Below, piece after piece: positions 26,295 through 34,295 of a DNA stretch of 64,000 nt. This DNA is from M3007 sp965249785. Lineage in GTDB: Bacteria; Bacteroidota; Bacteroidia; Chitinophagales; Saprospiraceae. The stretch covers positions 62,001 through 126,000 of the forward strand of contig CBDFMU010000009.1 in the NCBI GenBank assembly GCA_965249785.1, read 5' to 3'. Position numbers and translations under genes: made by a program. Each line of letters opens with the position of its first letter. The stretch's first letter is position 1. The notes under the pieces were generated by a model. The model was not told the origin of the DNA. It saw nothing but the letters and a program-made list of their open reading frames with translations, and did no database searches.

Positions 26295-27641
26295 ATGCGA
26301 CTACTTGCTCTTACTTGCCTCCTCTTGACTACTCTTGCGCTCTCTGCGCAGCCCAAACAAAATTCGCCGTATTCGCGCTTCGGTATTGGCGATCTGGTGA
26401 ACCAGTATTTTGCCCAGCAAGCTGGTATGGCGGGCCAATCGGCGGCTTTCCATGATCCTTTTCACCTCAATTTGCTCAACCCGGCTTCTTACGCCAACCT
26501 GAAAACGACGGCTTTTGAAACTGGCTTATACGCTAAATACAGCCATTCTGCGTCTACCCAAGCGACTCAGAACTACTGGACGGGCAATCTCAACTACCTG
26601 GCACTGGGTTTTACGTTGAAAAGCCCTATCAATCAGGTACTCGATAAAGTGCAGTCGCCCTGGCAATTCGGCATGGGCTTCGCGCTGACTCCTTATTCGC
26701 TGGTGGGCTACAACGTACAGACCCGCGATACCCTGCAAAATATCGGCGATGTAGTCAATACTTTCACGGGAAACGGCGGTACTTATCGGCTGCAATGGAG
26801 CAACGCCGCCAAGTATAAAAACACGTCGTTTGGTGCGACACTGGGCTGGATGTTTGGCAAAACGAGTTATGACAACACTACCCAGTTTCTGGACAGCACC
26901 GTAAACCAGACAAACCGCAACTTCCAGGACACGCGACGCGAAGATATTGGTATCAACGGCTTTGTGTGGAACCTGGGTGTACAGCAGGATTTTGTGCTTC
27001 AATATTTGGAAAACGATAAGACTACGCCGAGCCGTTTGATTACGGTCGGAATCACTGGGGAAGGGCAGCATAATTTGCACCTTACTGGCGAGCAACTGAT
27101 AGTGCGCAGCCGGGGCCGACTGACTACCGGGCAATATATAAATGGCGATACGCTGACCAATAATGACAGCCTCCGCCAGACGCTGACGCTGCCCTCCACT
27201 TTTACGCTGGGTATTCAGTATGTGGTAACCAATAAATTCAAATTGGGCGGGCAAATCGGACTGGCAAACTGGTCCAGTTATCGCAACGAACTGCGCCCAA
27301 CCGAAGTTTTTCGGAATACTTTCTCGGCCTCGGCAGGCGTAGAATATATCCCCGATTACGCTTCTTATAATAATTATGGCAAACGTGTTCGTTACCGCCT
27401 CGGTGCTTACTATCGCCAGGATCCGCGTACAGTGAATAGTCAGAACCTGGATGATGTAGGCTTGACTTTTGGCTTTGGTTTCCCGCTCGTGCTGCCGCGT
27501 CAACAGACTTCGTTCGTGAATACTGCTTTTGAAATTGGAAAATTCGGCACCGATTCGCCCATTGAAGAGACCTATTTCCGGGTAACGGTTGGCTTCACCC
27601 TGAATGATAATAGCTGGTTTTATAAACGCCGATTTGAGTAG
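26295..27641 (+). CDS. Predicted outer-membrane beta-barrel protein
   Basis: A 448-aa protein with a signal peptide (MRLLALTCLLLTTLALSAQ), then the segment SPYSRFGIGDL, which is common in a Bacteroidota outer-membrane family distantly like FadL/OmpP1 transport porins. The rest alternates amphipathic beta strands, and the last residues (FRVTVGFTLNDNSWFYKRRFE) form a terminal strand. It may be a channel for hydrophobic compounds or a structural barrel; sequence does not decide. It follows coaX on the same strand, a pairing seen elsewhere in the phylum. The unusually long antisense ORF across it reflects codon bias. Confidence 0.7.
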   Translation: MRLLALTCLLLTTLALSAQPKQNSPYSRFGIGDLVNQYFAQQAGMAGQSAAFHDPFHLNLLNPASYANLKTTAFETGLYAKYSHSASTQATQNYWTGNLNYLALGFTLKSPINQVLDKVQSPWQFGMGFALTPYSLVGYNVQTRDTLQNIGDVVNTFTGNGGTYRLQWSNAAKYKNTSFGATLGWMFGKTSYDNTTQFLDSTVNQTNRNFQDTRREDIGINGFVWNLGVQQDFVLQYLENDKTTPSRLITVGITGEGQHNLHLTGEQLIVRSRGRLTTGQYINGDTLTNNDSLRQTLTLPSTFTLGIQYVVTNKFKLGGQIGLANWSSYRNELRPTEVFRNTFSASAGVEYIPDYASYNNYGKRVRYRLGAYYRQDPRTVNSQNLDDVGLTFGFGFPLVLPRQQTSFVNTAFEIGKFGTDSPIEETYFRVTVGFTLNDNSWFYKRRFE

Positions 27642-27644
27642 AAG

Positions 27645-27736
27645 TATGAACGATGAGGTATGAACTATAAACGATGAACTCCCCAAGCGACCACTAATGC
27701 GCCGTTGTTCATCGTTCATAGTTCATCATTCATACC
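27645..27736. repeat. Stuttered ATGAACGATGAA inverted repeat between convergent genes
   Basis: Words such as TATGAACGATGAGGTATGAACTATAAACGATGA on one side are mirrored by GTTCATCGTTCATAGTTCATC on the other, forming a large imperfect hairpin across the ends of two convergent genes. It probably acts as a two-way terminator. Confidence 0.7.
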
Positions 27737-28539
27737 TTATGAAGAATATAGCACAAAAACACCTCATCCTGATTATTCACGCCCAAGCGGTTGTTGGTGA
27801 GGTGGATTAGGCTGGGCAGTATTTTGTCCAAGTCGTCACCGAATTGCTTCAAAATCAATTCATTGCCTCGTACCCAACGCAGCCATTCCGGTTGGCTTTT
27901 ATCAAACTGATCTGCTTTTACTGCTGTCCACAGTTCATCGAAAGCAGCCCGTAAGGTCACTTCCTGCGTGGCAAAACTGTGCTGAAATTGGGTCACCACC
28001 GCCGTCTGGGCTACTTCATCCAATGGTTGACCATCTGTTGGCTGGAAAAAAGCGGGCAACCATTGAGCGTATAATTGGCCGAAATACCAGGCTGCTTTTT
28101 CACGACTCATGCCCGCAGCCAGCGCAGTAAGCAGGTGCATCCGCAGCGCATCGAATAGTGTGTTCCCGTAGGTGTGCGGTGTCTGCGCCAATCGGTCGAG
28201 CGTCACCCGCGTAGAGAGGTGAAAGTGCGCCTCGGTCAGTGCCATACTGTTGGTGCCTCCGTAGCGATCCAGCTCGGGTTCGTAGGGGACTGCTTTTATT
28301 TCACCCCGTTCGGCAAACCAGCCAAGCAATGCTGGCCGCAGCGTTTCTTCCATCCACGCTGCTTCGCCTTGCAACCGCAGCCTGATGTGTGGGCCATTTT
28401 CATCTTCAAATCGAATAAAAAATGCCCGTGCCCCTTTGGTCGGCCAGATATATTGGTTTAAAAAAGGGTAGACAGCCCGTGCCAGAAAAACATCGGGGGA
28501 CTCGAGGGGATAACAGTGGAAGGAAAGCCAGGTGAACAA
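27730..28539 (-). CDS. Stand-alone SpaB_C-like protein (thiopeptide/lantibiotic dehydratase C-terminal domain)
   Basis: A 269-aa protein over its whole length like the SpaB C-terminal domain of LanB dehydratases (TIGR03891-type). Signature pieces are FFIRFEDENGPHIRLRL and YEPELDRYGG. In class I lanthipeptide and thiopeptide pathways this domain eliminates glutamate from tRNA-glutamylated Ser/Thr in precursor peptides, or catalyses cycloaddition when free-standing. No LanB glutamylation domain, cyclase or precursor is visible nearby. The start is TTG at 28539, and the frame stays open upstream with plausible sequence (TEYKKQPLS) to an ATA at 28569 overlapping the REase stop, so the true N-terminus may be altered. 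It may be a decapitated LanB or a separate enzyme. Confidence 0.7.
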   Translation of the reverse strand: MFTWLSFHCYPLESPDVFLARAVYPFLNQYIWPTKGARAFFIRFEDENGPHIRLRLQGEAAWMEETLRPALLGWFAERGEIKAVPYEPELDRYGGTNSMALTEAHFHLSTRVTLDRLAQTPHTYGNTLFDALRMHLLTALAAGMSREKAAWYFGQLYAQWLPAFFQPTDGQPLDEVAQTAVVTQFQHSFATQEVTLRAAFDELWTAVKADQFDKSQPEWLRWVRGNELILKQFGDDLDKILPSLIHLTNNRLGVNNQDEVFLCYILHKV

Positions 28540-28565
28540 AGAGAGAGGTTGTTTCTTATATTCAG

Positions 28566-29420
28566 TTATTTGTAACCTTCTAAAAATCTTATACTATCCT
28601 TTCTATTCTTAAAACTTGCTTCAATCCTATCCCCAGTATTGTATTTGACAATAATTTCGTATTTCACTAATATTGATACAGGTTTATCTTCGGAATATTT
28701 TTCTAGAAAGTCAATGGCTTCTATTACAGAATTTGAAATTAATTCTTGTCCATGAAGTGGGAGAATGACTACGCGTTCTATGAAGCGAGAAATTGATTCT
28801 TTTAAAGAATTGAAAAACTCTATTGACTCCTTTTTATTAAGACGTAGTAACTCTTTCGCAATATCAGGTTTATTGGTTAACTTATTCCAACTAGCAATTT
28901 TCTCACTAAAATCATTTTCAGTCGTCTGTTCATCAAATTCAGCATTGATGCCAAACTTCCGAAATGCCCTGACCACGGTATCGTAGGAGAAATAAAGAAC
29001 ACAAAACCCACTTGATTGAAGCTGAACCAATGCTCCTTTAGTAAATACACCTGCAAGGACAACTCCCATGAAAGGAGAAACGTTTTTGTATTTTTCTGCA
29101 AGCGGCAGAATTGCTCCTTGAATTTCCTGCGCTTTATTCCGAGAATGTTTGGTATATCGCCTCCAGGCAGTTTCAATGAAAGCCACTGGAATACCTAAAA
29201 CTTCATTTGTTCCACCTCTTTCCAGCACGAAGTCTAAATCGTGAACATTTTCCTTTGCGTCTGTCCAAGAAAGTTTTTTGCCACTTCTGGTCAGCCTAAT
29301 TCCTTTTTTATCTAAAAATAATTTGTTCTGATTGGCAAATTTTTGGAGATGCGGCTCAATAGCCAACTCTAATAAGCTGCCGATTATTTGCCCAAACTTA
29401 TGAGATAATGATTCTGCCAT
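28566..29420 (-). CDS. Type II restriction endonuclease (PD-(D/E)XK-like)
   Basis: A 284-aa protein translated directly after a DNA methyltransferase gene (3 bp gap). It has a conserved core (DLDFVLERGG...IPVAFIETAWRRYTKHS) that reads as a PD-(D/E)XK nuclease: Asp in the first strand and Glu in FIETAW, then a basic helix. Together with the methyltransferase it forms a classic type II restriction-modification pair. The recognition sequence cannot be inferred. A+T-rich codons contrast with the flanking hscB/rseP block and indicate acquisition. Confidence 0.78.
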   Translation of the reverse strand: MAESLSHKFGQIIGSLLELAIEPHLQKFANQNKLFLDKKGIRLTRSGKKLSWTDAKENVHDLDFVLERGGTNEVLGIPVAFIETAWRRYTKHSRNKAQEIQGAILPLAEKYKNVSPFMGVVLAGVFTKGALVQLQSSGFCVLYFSYDTVVRAFRKFGINAEFDEQTTENDFSEKIASWNKLTNKPDIAKELLRLNKKESIEFFNSLKESISRFIERVVILPLHGQELISNSVIEAIDFLEKYSEDKPVSILVKYEIIVKYNTGDRIEASFKNRKDSIRFLEGYK

Positions 29421-29423
29421 ATT

Positions 29424-30725
29424 TTATCCGTTAATCCAAAGTCTACCTTCGTGTAAAGGAATAGTATGTTTTCGATTTTTCCATTTAATATTTCTATCTC
29501 TCAATTTCTCAAAAGAGTAATCACTAAAACCTGCCGAAATGGCCAGTTCCCCTAACCATTTATCTACTGGCACATAAATACCATAAGGAGCAGAGTCCCC
29601 GATGACAAAACACATTTTGCAGTTTTCGCTGGTCACCTTGCGCAATGAGTGGAATACATCAGCCAGATCATTAAAATAAGCAGCGATCATAAAATGGTAA
29701 TTTTTTTTCCCTCCATGCTTTAAGCGTTCTACTTTTAGCGTTTCATATATTTCTAACAATTCGCTATGAATAGATGTTAATCTTGGATTTGACAGGATGC
29801 TGTCTATGCTGTCTCCCAATTTTGACACATGTTGCGTACAAGCTCTTATTAAATATTTTCGCACGTTTTCCTGCAAATCAGCCCAACTATTAATATCACC
29901 CCAAAAAGTCATTTCAAGCCGAGTCGCATCTGCATAATCATAATTGTTCGCATAAGGAGGGGAAGTAATCACTAAATTACCCCAACCGTCAGGAATAGAT
30001 TGTATATTTCTGGCATCTTCGTTTAATATTTCTGAAACAACAATATTTTTGAAACGAACTTGTGATCGTTTCATATCCAGATACATATCGTTTACTTTTG
30101 TTTCAAAAGCGACAAAAGGATCAACAACTTTCAACTTTGTTTTGGTGGGCTGAATATATTGCCATTGAGCTGTGCCAACAGGTGAAGTTGTTCGTAAAAT
30201 GGAAGTAATAATAAACCAGTTAAATATCTTAATTTCTTCGTCTTGTTTTTGCTCTAACCAAACTTGCTTGAGTGCTTCTAATTTTTGAATGGTCTCCCGT
30301 GGATAGCAACTCATTAAAAGTTTTGGAAACTCGGTTTTAGTTATGGAAATTGATTTTGCTTTTTTCAAAAGATAAAGTGCTTTTTCTTTAAACTTATCAG
30401 CAGGATAATTCCAATTAAGTTTAGCCTTGGCAATTCTATATATATATGGATGAGATTCCACTCCATACGATTCCACCCCTTCGAATTCACTTTCTAGCAA
30501 AACTGTTCCTGAGCCTGCAAAAGGGTCAATTACCCTGGTTCTGCCATTTGTCTTCTCCTGCTTGATTAGTTGATTGACCCACGAGGCAGAAAAGCCTGCT
30601 GTATATCTATACCATTTGTGGATGGGCAAACTCATATTGTCAGCAAAAGTTGCTGAATAATCCTGTTCGATTGGTACCTCGTTCGGAAATAGATCTAGTT
30701 GTAATGTTTTTGTTTGATGTGTCAT
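29424..30725 (-). CDS. DNA (adenine-N6 or cytosine-N4) methyltransferase of a type II R-M system
   Basis: A 433-aa modification enzyme. Motif I is VIDPFAGSGTVLLES (about residue 68) and the catalytic motif IV is TSPPYANNYDYADATRLEM (about residue 256). The roughly 190 residues between them presumably contain the target-recognition region. TSPPY suits both N4-cytosine and N6-adenine amino-methylation. The start is placed at ATG 30725: the longer open frame upstream runs through the tRNA-Met gene and its terminator. A TACATTTG box lies 15 bp before this ATG. It is followed by its endonuclease partner. Confidence 0.9.
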   Translation of the reverse strand: MTHQTKTLQLDLFPNEVPIEQDYSATFADNMSLPIHKWYRYTAGFSASWVNQLIKQEKTNGRTRVIDPFAGSGTVLLESEFEGVESYGVESHPYIYRIAKAKLNWNYPADKFKEKALYLLKKAKSISITKTEFPKLLMSCYPRETIQKLEALKQVWLEQKQDEEIKIFNWFIITSILRTTSPVGTAQWQYIQPTKTKLKVVDPFVAFETKVNDMYLDMKRSQVRFKNIVVSEILNEDARNIQSIPDGWGNLVITSPPYANNYDYADATRLEMTFWGDINSWADLQENVRKYLIRACTQHVSKLGDSIDSILSNPRLTSIHSELLEIYETLKVERLKHGGKKNYHFMIAAYFNDLADVFHSLRKVTSENCKMCFVIGDSAPYGIYVPVDKWLGELAISAGFSDYSFEKLRDRNIKWKNRKHTIPLHEGRLWING

Positions 30726-30739
30726 GCTTGGGAGATAGA

Positions 30740-30747
30740 CAAATGTA
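30740..30747 (-). promoter_or_regulatory. -7 promoter box of the R-M operon
   Basis: TACATTTG on the minus strand matches TAnnTTTG between the tRNA-Met terminator and the methyltransferase ATG. It gives a very short leader. Confidence 0.4.
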
Positions 30748-30770
30748 ATGGCTACAAGGCATAAGGGCAT

Positions 30771-30801
30771 AAAAAAAGGGCCTTTCTTGCGAAAGACCCT
30801 T
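30771..30801 (-). terminator. Terminator of tRNA-Met
   Basis: Minus strand: AAGGGTCTTTC-GCAA-GAAAGGCCCTT with a 12-bp stem containing one T-G pair, followed by a run of seven T. It lies 5 bp after the tRNA 3' end. Confidence 0.88.
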
Positions 30802-30805
30802 GTTG

Positions 30806-30878
<73 letters not shown>

Positions 30879-30982
30879 CTGTAGTGGACCGCAAAGATAC
30901 GCGCTCTGTTTTCACATTACCAAACCTGGGAAATGTTTTTTTGAAAAAAACTTCAGAAGGTAATTAAAAAACAGGTTTAAAC

Positions 30983-31013
30983 AAAAAAATCCCCCGTAGT
31001 TGACCTACGAGGG
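30983..31013 (-). terminator. Terminator of tRNA-Leu
   Basis: Minus strand: CCCTCGTAG-GTCAA-CTACGGGGG, a 9-bp stem with one T-G pair, followed by ATTTTTTT. It lies about 45 bp after the tRNA. Confidence 0.88.
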
Positions 31014-31056
31014 ATTCATGCTTTGCAGGGACAATTTTCTGCTGTCTCTACCTGGG

Positions 31057-31139
31057 TGCGGGAGGCGGGACTCGAACCCGCACAACCGTGAAGTTATTGG
31101 TGTTTGAGACCAACGCGTCTACCATTCCGCCACTCCCGC
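31057..31139 (-). tRNA. tRNA-Leu (anticodon CAA)
   Basis: Acceptor stem GCGGGAG/CTCCCGC, anticodon stem TTGGT/ACCAA with loop CTCAAAC (anticodon CAA, reads TTG), a long variable arm (AACTTCACGGTT), and T arm GGGTTCGAGTCCC. The class II length of 83 nt fits leucine. CCA is not encoded. Confidence 0.93.
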
Positions 31140-31154
31140 AATATTCACTTCTTG

Positions 31155-31682
31155 TTAAGCGGGGGCAAACTTAGCAAGATTTTCACGAATGCGCAACAAA
31201 TACCTTTTTTTCAAAAAAAAGTCTCGCACGCGTAGCAACTGTTCTTCGGTACCATTGGTATCTGTCCAGGCTGCCAGCAAGGGCTGAATACCCGTTTCCA
31301 GATCATTTTCCAGCCCTTCCAATGCCTGCAAGGTAGCCGCGTAACGATCGTTGTCAAAGTCGAATTCCAAGTCCATCAGCCCCTCATTAATGTCCATCAT
31401 CTCCATCAAAAAATCTTGTGGCAAAGCCGGTTGTGCCGTCTCGTCGCCCAATAAACCCTTGATCTCCAAGACGTAACGTATCCGCCGATCAGGGTCGGAA
31501 AGGGTTTTCCAGGCTTGATTGGTCAGCGTCGACAGGTCCAACATCTTGTCCTGTTCGGCAGCATCAGCCAGCGTATGAAAGTCGGGATGATACTGCCGAC
31601 TATTCTGGTAAAACTGCCGTTGTAAGGCCATTTCGTCTACTTGGAAAGAAATAGGGAGGCCAAAAAATTCGAAGTAGTTCAC
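31155..31682 (-). CDS. hscB: Fe-S cluster co-chaperone HscB
   Basis: A 175-aa J-domain co-chaperone that delivers the scaffold IscU to HscA during iron-sulfur cluster assembly. The J-domain carries the HPD motif at residues 32-34 (YHPDF), and a C-terminal three-helix acidic region follows (LPQDFLMEMMDINEGLMD), as in HscB rather than DnaJ. The start is GTG at 31682. It lies between rseP and tRNA-Leu; no hscA, iscU or fdx gene is adjacent. Confidence 0.9.
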   Translation of the reverse strand: MNYFEFFGLPISFQVDEMALQRQFYQNSRQYHPDFHTLADAAEQDKMLDLSTLTNQAWKTLSDPDRRIRYVLEIKGLLGDETAQPALPQDFLMEMMDINEGLMDLEFDFDNDRYAATLQALEGLENDLETGIQPLLAAWTDTNGTEEQLLRVRDFFLKKRYLLRIRENLAKFAPA

Positions 31683-31722
31683 GAACGGCTATTAAGCGAT
31701 GATGTATGAACGATGAACGATA

Positions 31723-31757
31723 AAACAGGAGTCACGACTAAATCCTGACTCCTGTTT
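31723..31757 (-). terminator. Terminator after rseP
   Basis: A 12-bp perfect stem (31723-31734 with 31746-31757) lies 10 bp after the rseP stop on the minus strand, followed by a short T-rich stretch. A plus-strand T run also exists, so it may work both ways. ATGAACGATGAACG words follow. Confidence 0.65.
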
Positions 31758-31766
31758 CCTAATTTT

Positions 31767-33110
31767 TTACTTAAACCAGTTCCGCCAAATGTCCAGCCCA
31801 TTGGTATATACCATGAGCGTCAGCAGCAGGAAGAAACCGAACGTAACGGCGCGCTCCATAAACTGATCGCTGACCCGCCGACGGGTGACAACTTCCCATA
31901 GCAGGAATACTACGTAACCGCCATCGAGCGCGGGAATAGGCAGCAGGTTGATGAAAGCCAGCATAATGCTCAGCGAGGCCGTCATGCGCCAAAAAGTCTC
32001 CCAATCGCCCCATTCCGAGGGGAAAAGTTTACCAATGCTGATAAAACCGCCCAGGTTTTCGGAAGCCTTTATTTTGCCTTTAAACATCTGCCCGAAGGCC
32101 TTGACCTGATCGCCCAGAAACTCCGTGGCGGCATCCCAACCAGCCGGAATTGCGCCAGCCAGGGAGGTCTTTTCGCGTTTCATTTGTAAAAAAGTAAGTA
32201 CCTCACGACGTACACCGATAGTACCCGCTTCGGTCAGGGTAATGGGGGTTGATAAGGTATCCCCGCCGCGCAAAACGGACAGATTCACCTCTTTGCCTTT
32301 ATTTTGGTTGGCCAGATTTTGAAATTCATCAAAATAAGCAATGGGCTGGCCGTTTAAGCCGACAATGCGGTCCCCTTTCTGAATTTTTACCTTGTCGGCG
32401 GGGCTTCCTGCCTGTATGTCAGCTACCTCAAATGGAATACGCGGCTGCATCAGTTGCTTTTTCTGGACTTCGCTACTGGCCAGCACTGAACCAAAATTGT
32501 CTGGTAACTGAATATTTTGCGATTGACCTCCCCGTAATACGGTGGCAGTGGTAGCGCCATTGAGTACGATTTCTTTGACGAACGCACCGACATCAAGCCG
32601 ATCCAGCGACCGATTGCCAATCTTGGTAATAATATCGCCATTCTGAAATCCTTGCCGGATCAGCACAGAATCTACCTGAATGCCATTTTTCAGATCGGCA
32701 TTGGCTACGTAAGGATCGCCATAAGCGACCTTGACCAAACCAAAAATAAGGATGCCGAGCAAAAAATTGACGGTGACACCACCGATCATAATAATAAGGC
32801 GTTGCCAGGCTGGTTTAGAGCGAAATTCCCAGGGTTTGGGCGGTTCTTTCATCTGCTCTTTGTCCATACTTTCGTCCACCATGCCGGATATTTTTACGTA
32901 CCCACCGAGCGGTAACCAGCCAATGCCGTATTCCGTATCGCCGCGTTTTATTTTGAATAAACTATTGAAAGGAGGAGCGTCAAAGAAGAGATAAAATTTT
33001 TCCACCCGGGTTTTGAACCAGCGCGCGGCAAAAAAGTGCCCCATTTCGTGCAAAACGATGAGCAGGGACAAACTCATTAAAAGATAGGCTATTCTGATGG
33101 TAATTTCCAT
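31767..33110 (-). CDS. rseP: RIP metalloprotease RseP (site-2 protease)
   Basis: A 447-aa inner-membrane zinc protease that cleaves anti-sigma factors and leftover signal peptides within the membrane. The zinc site HEMGH is in the first membrane span (about residue 22); a central region contains PDZ domain(s) (GSPADKVKIQKGDRIVGLNG), and the third ligand region PALDGGYVVF lies near the C-terminus. The start is placed at ATG 33110, which puts HExxH at the usual distance; the longer frame upstream runs through the GGCAAA-word repeat. Confidence 0.94.
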   Translation of the reverse strand: MEITIRIAYLLMSLSLLIVLHEMGHFFAARWFKTRVEKFYLFFDAPPFNSLFKIKRGDTEYGIGWLPLGGYVKISGMVDESMDKEQMKEPPKPWEFRSKPAWQRLIIMIGGVTVNFLLGILIFGLVKVAYGDPYVANADLKNGIQVDSVLIRQGFQNGDIITKIGNRSLDRLDVGAFVKEIVLNGATTATVLRGGQSQNIQLPDNFGSVLASSEVQKKQLMQPRIPFEVADIQAGSPADKVKIQKGDRIVGLNGQPIAYFDEFQNLANQNKGKEVNLSVLRGGDTLSTPITLTEAGTIGVRREVLTFLQMKREKTSLAGAIPAGWDAATEFLGDQVKAFGQMFKGKIKASENLGGFISIGKLFPSEWGDWETFWRMTASLSIMLAFINLLPIPALDGGYVVFLLWEVVTRRRVSDQFMERAVTFGFFLLLTLMVYTNGLDIWRNWFK

Positions 33111-33119
33111 GTGCGGAAG

Positions 33120-33325
33120 TAAGTGAAAATAAGGGGCAATGAAAAAATGGGCAAAAAAGCAAAAGGCAAAGAAATGTATAAACAAACGAGGGCTTCCGAA
33201 GTTTGGGCAAAACTACGGAAGCCCTCGACTAATAGGCAATAAGCAGGGGCAATGAGTAAAAAGGCAAAGGGCAAAAAATCAGTTGTCGCTCTGCTGCAGT
33301 TGCTTTTTTGCCTGTTGCTCGCTTG
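33120..33325. repeat. Stuttered GGCAAA / TTTGCC word repeat
   Basis: Words such as GGGGCAATG, GGGCAAAAAAGCAAAAGGCAAAG and GGCAATAAGCAGGGGCAATG are answered by TTTTTTGCCTGTTGC and TTGCCCTTTT near 33310. It surrounds a compact perfect hairpin (33187-33227). Confidence 0.6.
33187..33227 (-). terminator. Hairpin terminator between the DUF4835 gene and rseP
   Basis: A 12-bp perfect stem CGAGGGCTTCCG/CGGAAGCCCTCG with a 17-nt loop, followed on the minus strand by TTTGTTT. It probably ends the bamD-rpoZ-coaBC-DUF4835 transcript. Confidence 0.65.
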
Positions 33326-33337
33326 CCCTTTTGAAAA

Positions 33338-34249
33338 TCAGAAACCGATTTCGCGGTAGCGTTGGCCGTTAGCGGGGTCTATTTTGCTCATGATCTGGAT
33401 CACCCGATCTTTTTGCGGTTTAGCCCCAACCTTCCACATTTCCACCAGTTCATCTTTCTTGGCATTGGCAAACATCTGGACGATCATCGAATTGAAATAA
33501 GCAATATTTACCTTGTCTATTTCTTCCAGTGCCTGCAATATGGCTACTTTGCCTTGATCAATATTGGTCGTAAAATTGTCCAACCCCTTGCGGTAGTAAG
33601 TGTACATCGCTGCCCGATAAGGCTTTACGCGCGGGTTGAGCAGGTTTTCGATGATCCAGTAGCGGTTGCGGTTTTTGCCGCCATCCGCCGGGCGCCAGCC
33701 GACTGCTGCGTTGCCGCTCTGGGTGTTGGTCACGATCTGTTGGGCCGTCAGGTAATACGGCTCCCCGCCATACAGCGAAAAGGAATCGTAATCCATCCCT
33801 AAAATGATGTACACGTAGTACGCCAAAATAGCCGGAAGGGTCTGATTATCAGCGGCATCGAGCAAAAATTCGATGGGCTGATCCTGCTGATAACTAAATA
33901 CGCAGTCCTTGTCCAGGTGTGAAATAAGCGGACTTCTGAAGTCGCTGCCATACACCGGGCGCACTGCCTGCACGGCTAGTTCCGCCTTATAGCTGTTGTT
34001 GCCATACTCATCAGAAAGGGTAAAAATAAAATTACACTTGATGCGCTCATCCGGCTCGAAACGGTCTTGCGTCCACTTGGTGTTGTTCAAAAAATCGCGC
34101 AACGCCACTTCCAGTTGGTCAAACACCTTGCGGTCAGTTTGCTGCAATTTAGGCGTGCTAAAACGTACAGTAGCATCTATTTCGCCTTGCGCATGCAGGG
34201 CAAAAGTGGAAGCCAGAAGCAACAGAATAGGAATGATTCGTTTGAACAT
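33338..34249 (-). CDS. DUF4835 family secreted protein
   Basis: A 303-aa protein with an N-terminal signal peptide ending at ALHAQ. It matches the DUF4835 family by its pattern: early beta strands (EIDATVRFSTPKLQQTD), a central aromatic region (ILGMDYDSFSLYGGEPYY) and a helical C-terminus ending near GQRYREIGF. The family is widespread in Bacteroidota, usually as the last gene after bamD-rpoZ-coaBC, exactly as here, which suggests an envelope role. No biochemical function is known to me. Confidence 0.88.
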   Translation of the reverse strand: MFKRIIPILLLLASTFALHAQGEIDATVRFSTPKLQQTDRKVFDQLEVALRDFLNNTKWTQDRFEPDERIKCNFIFTLSDEYGNNSYKAELAVQAVRPVYGSDFRSPLISHLDKDCVFSYQQDQPIEFLLDAADNQTLPAILAYYVYIILGMDYDSFSLYGGEPYYLTAQQIVTNTQSGNAAVGWRPADGGKNRNRYWIIENLLNPRVKPYRAAMYTYYRKGLDNFTTNIDQGKVAILQALEEIDKVNIAYFNSMIVQMFANAKKDELVEMWKVGAKPQKDRVIQIMSKIDPANGQRYREIGF

Positions 34250-34295
34250 GGGCTGAAAACAGTTGATGAAGGTTGGCAGGGCGGACTATGACGCA

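Noticed and set aside
26526..27719. 397-codon minus-strand frame opposite the outer-membrane protein gene
   Set aside because: Antisense shadow of a secreted beta-barrel gene; no start signal and no recognisable domain.
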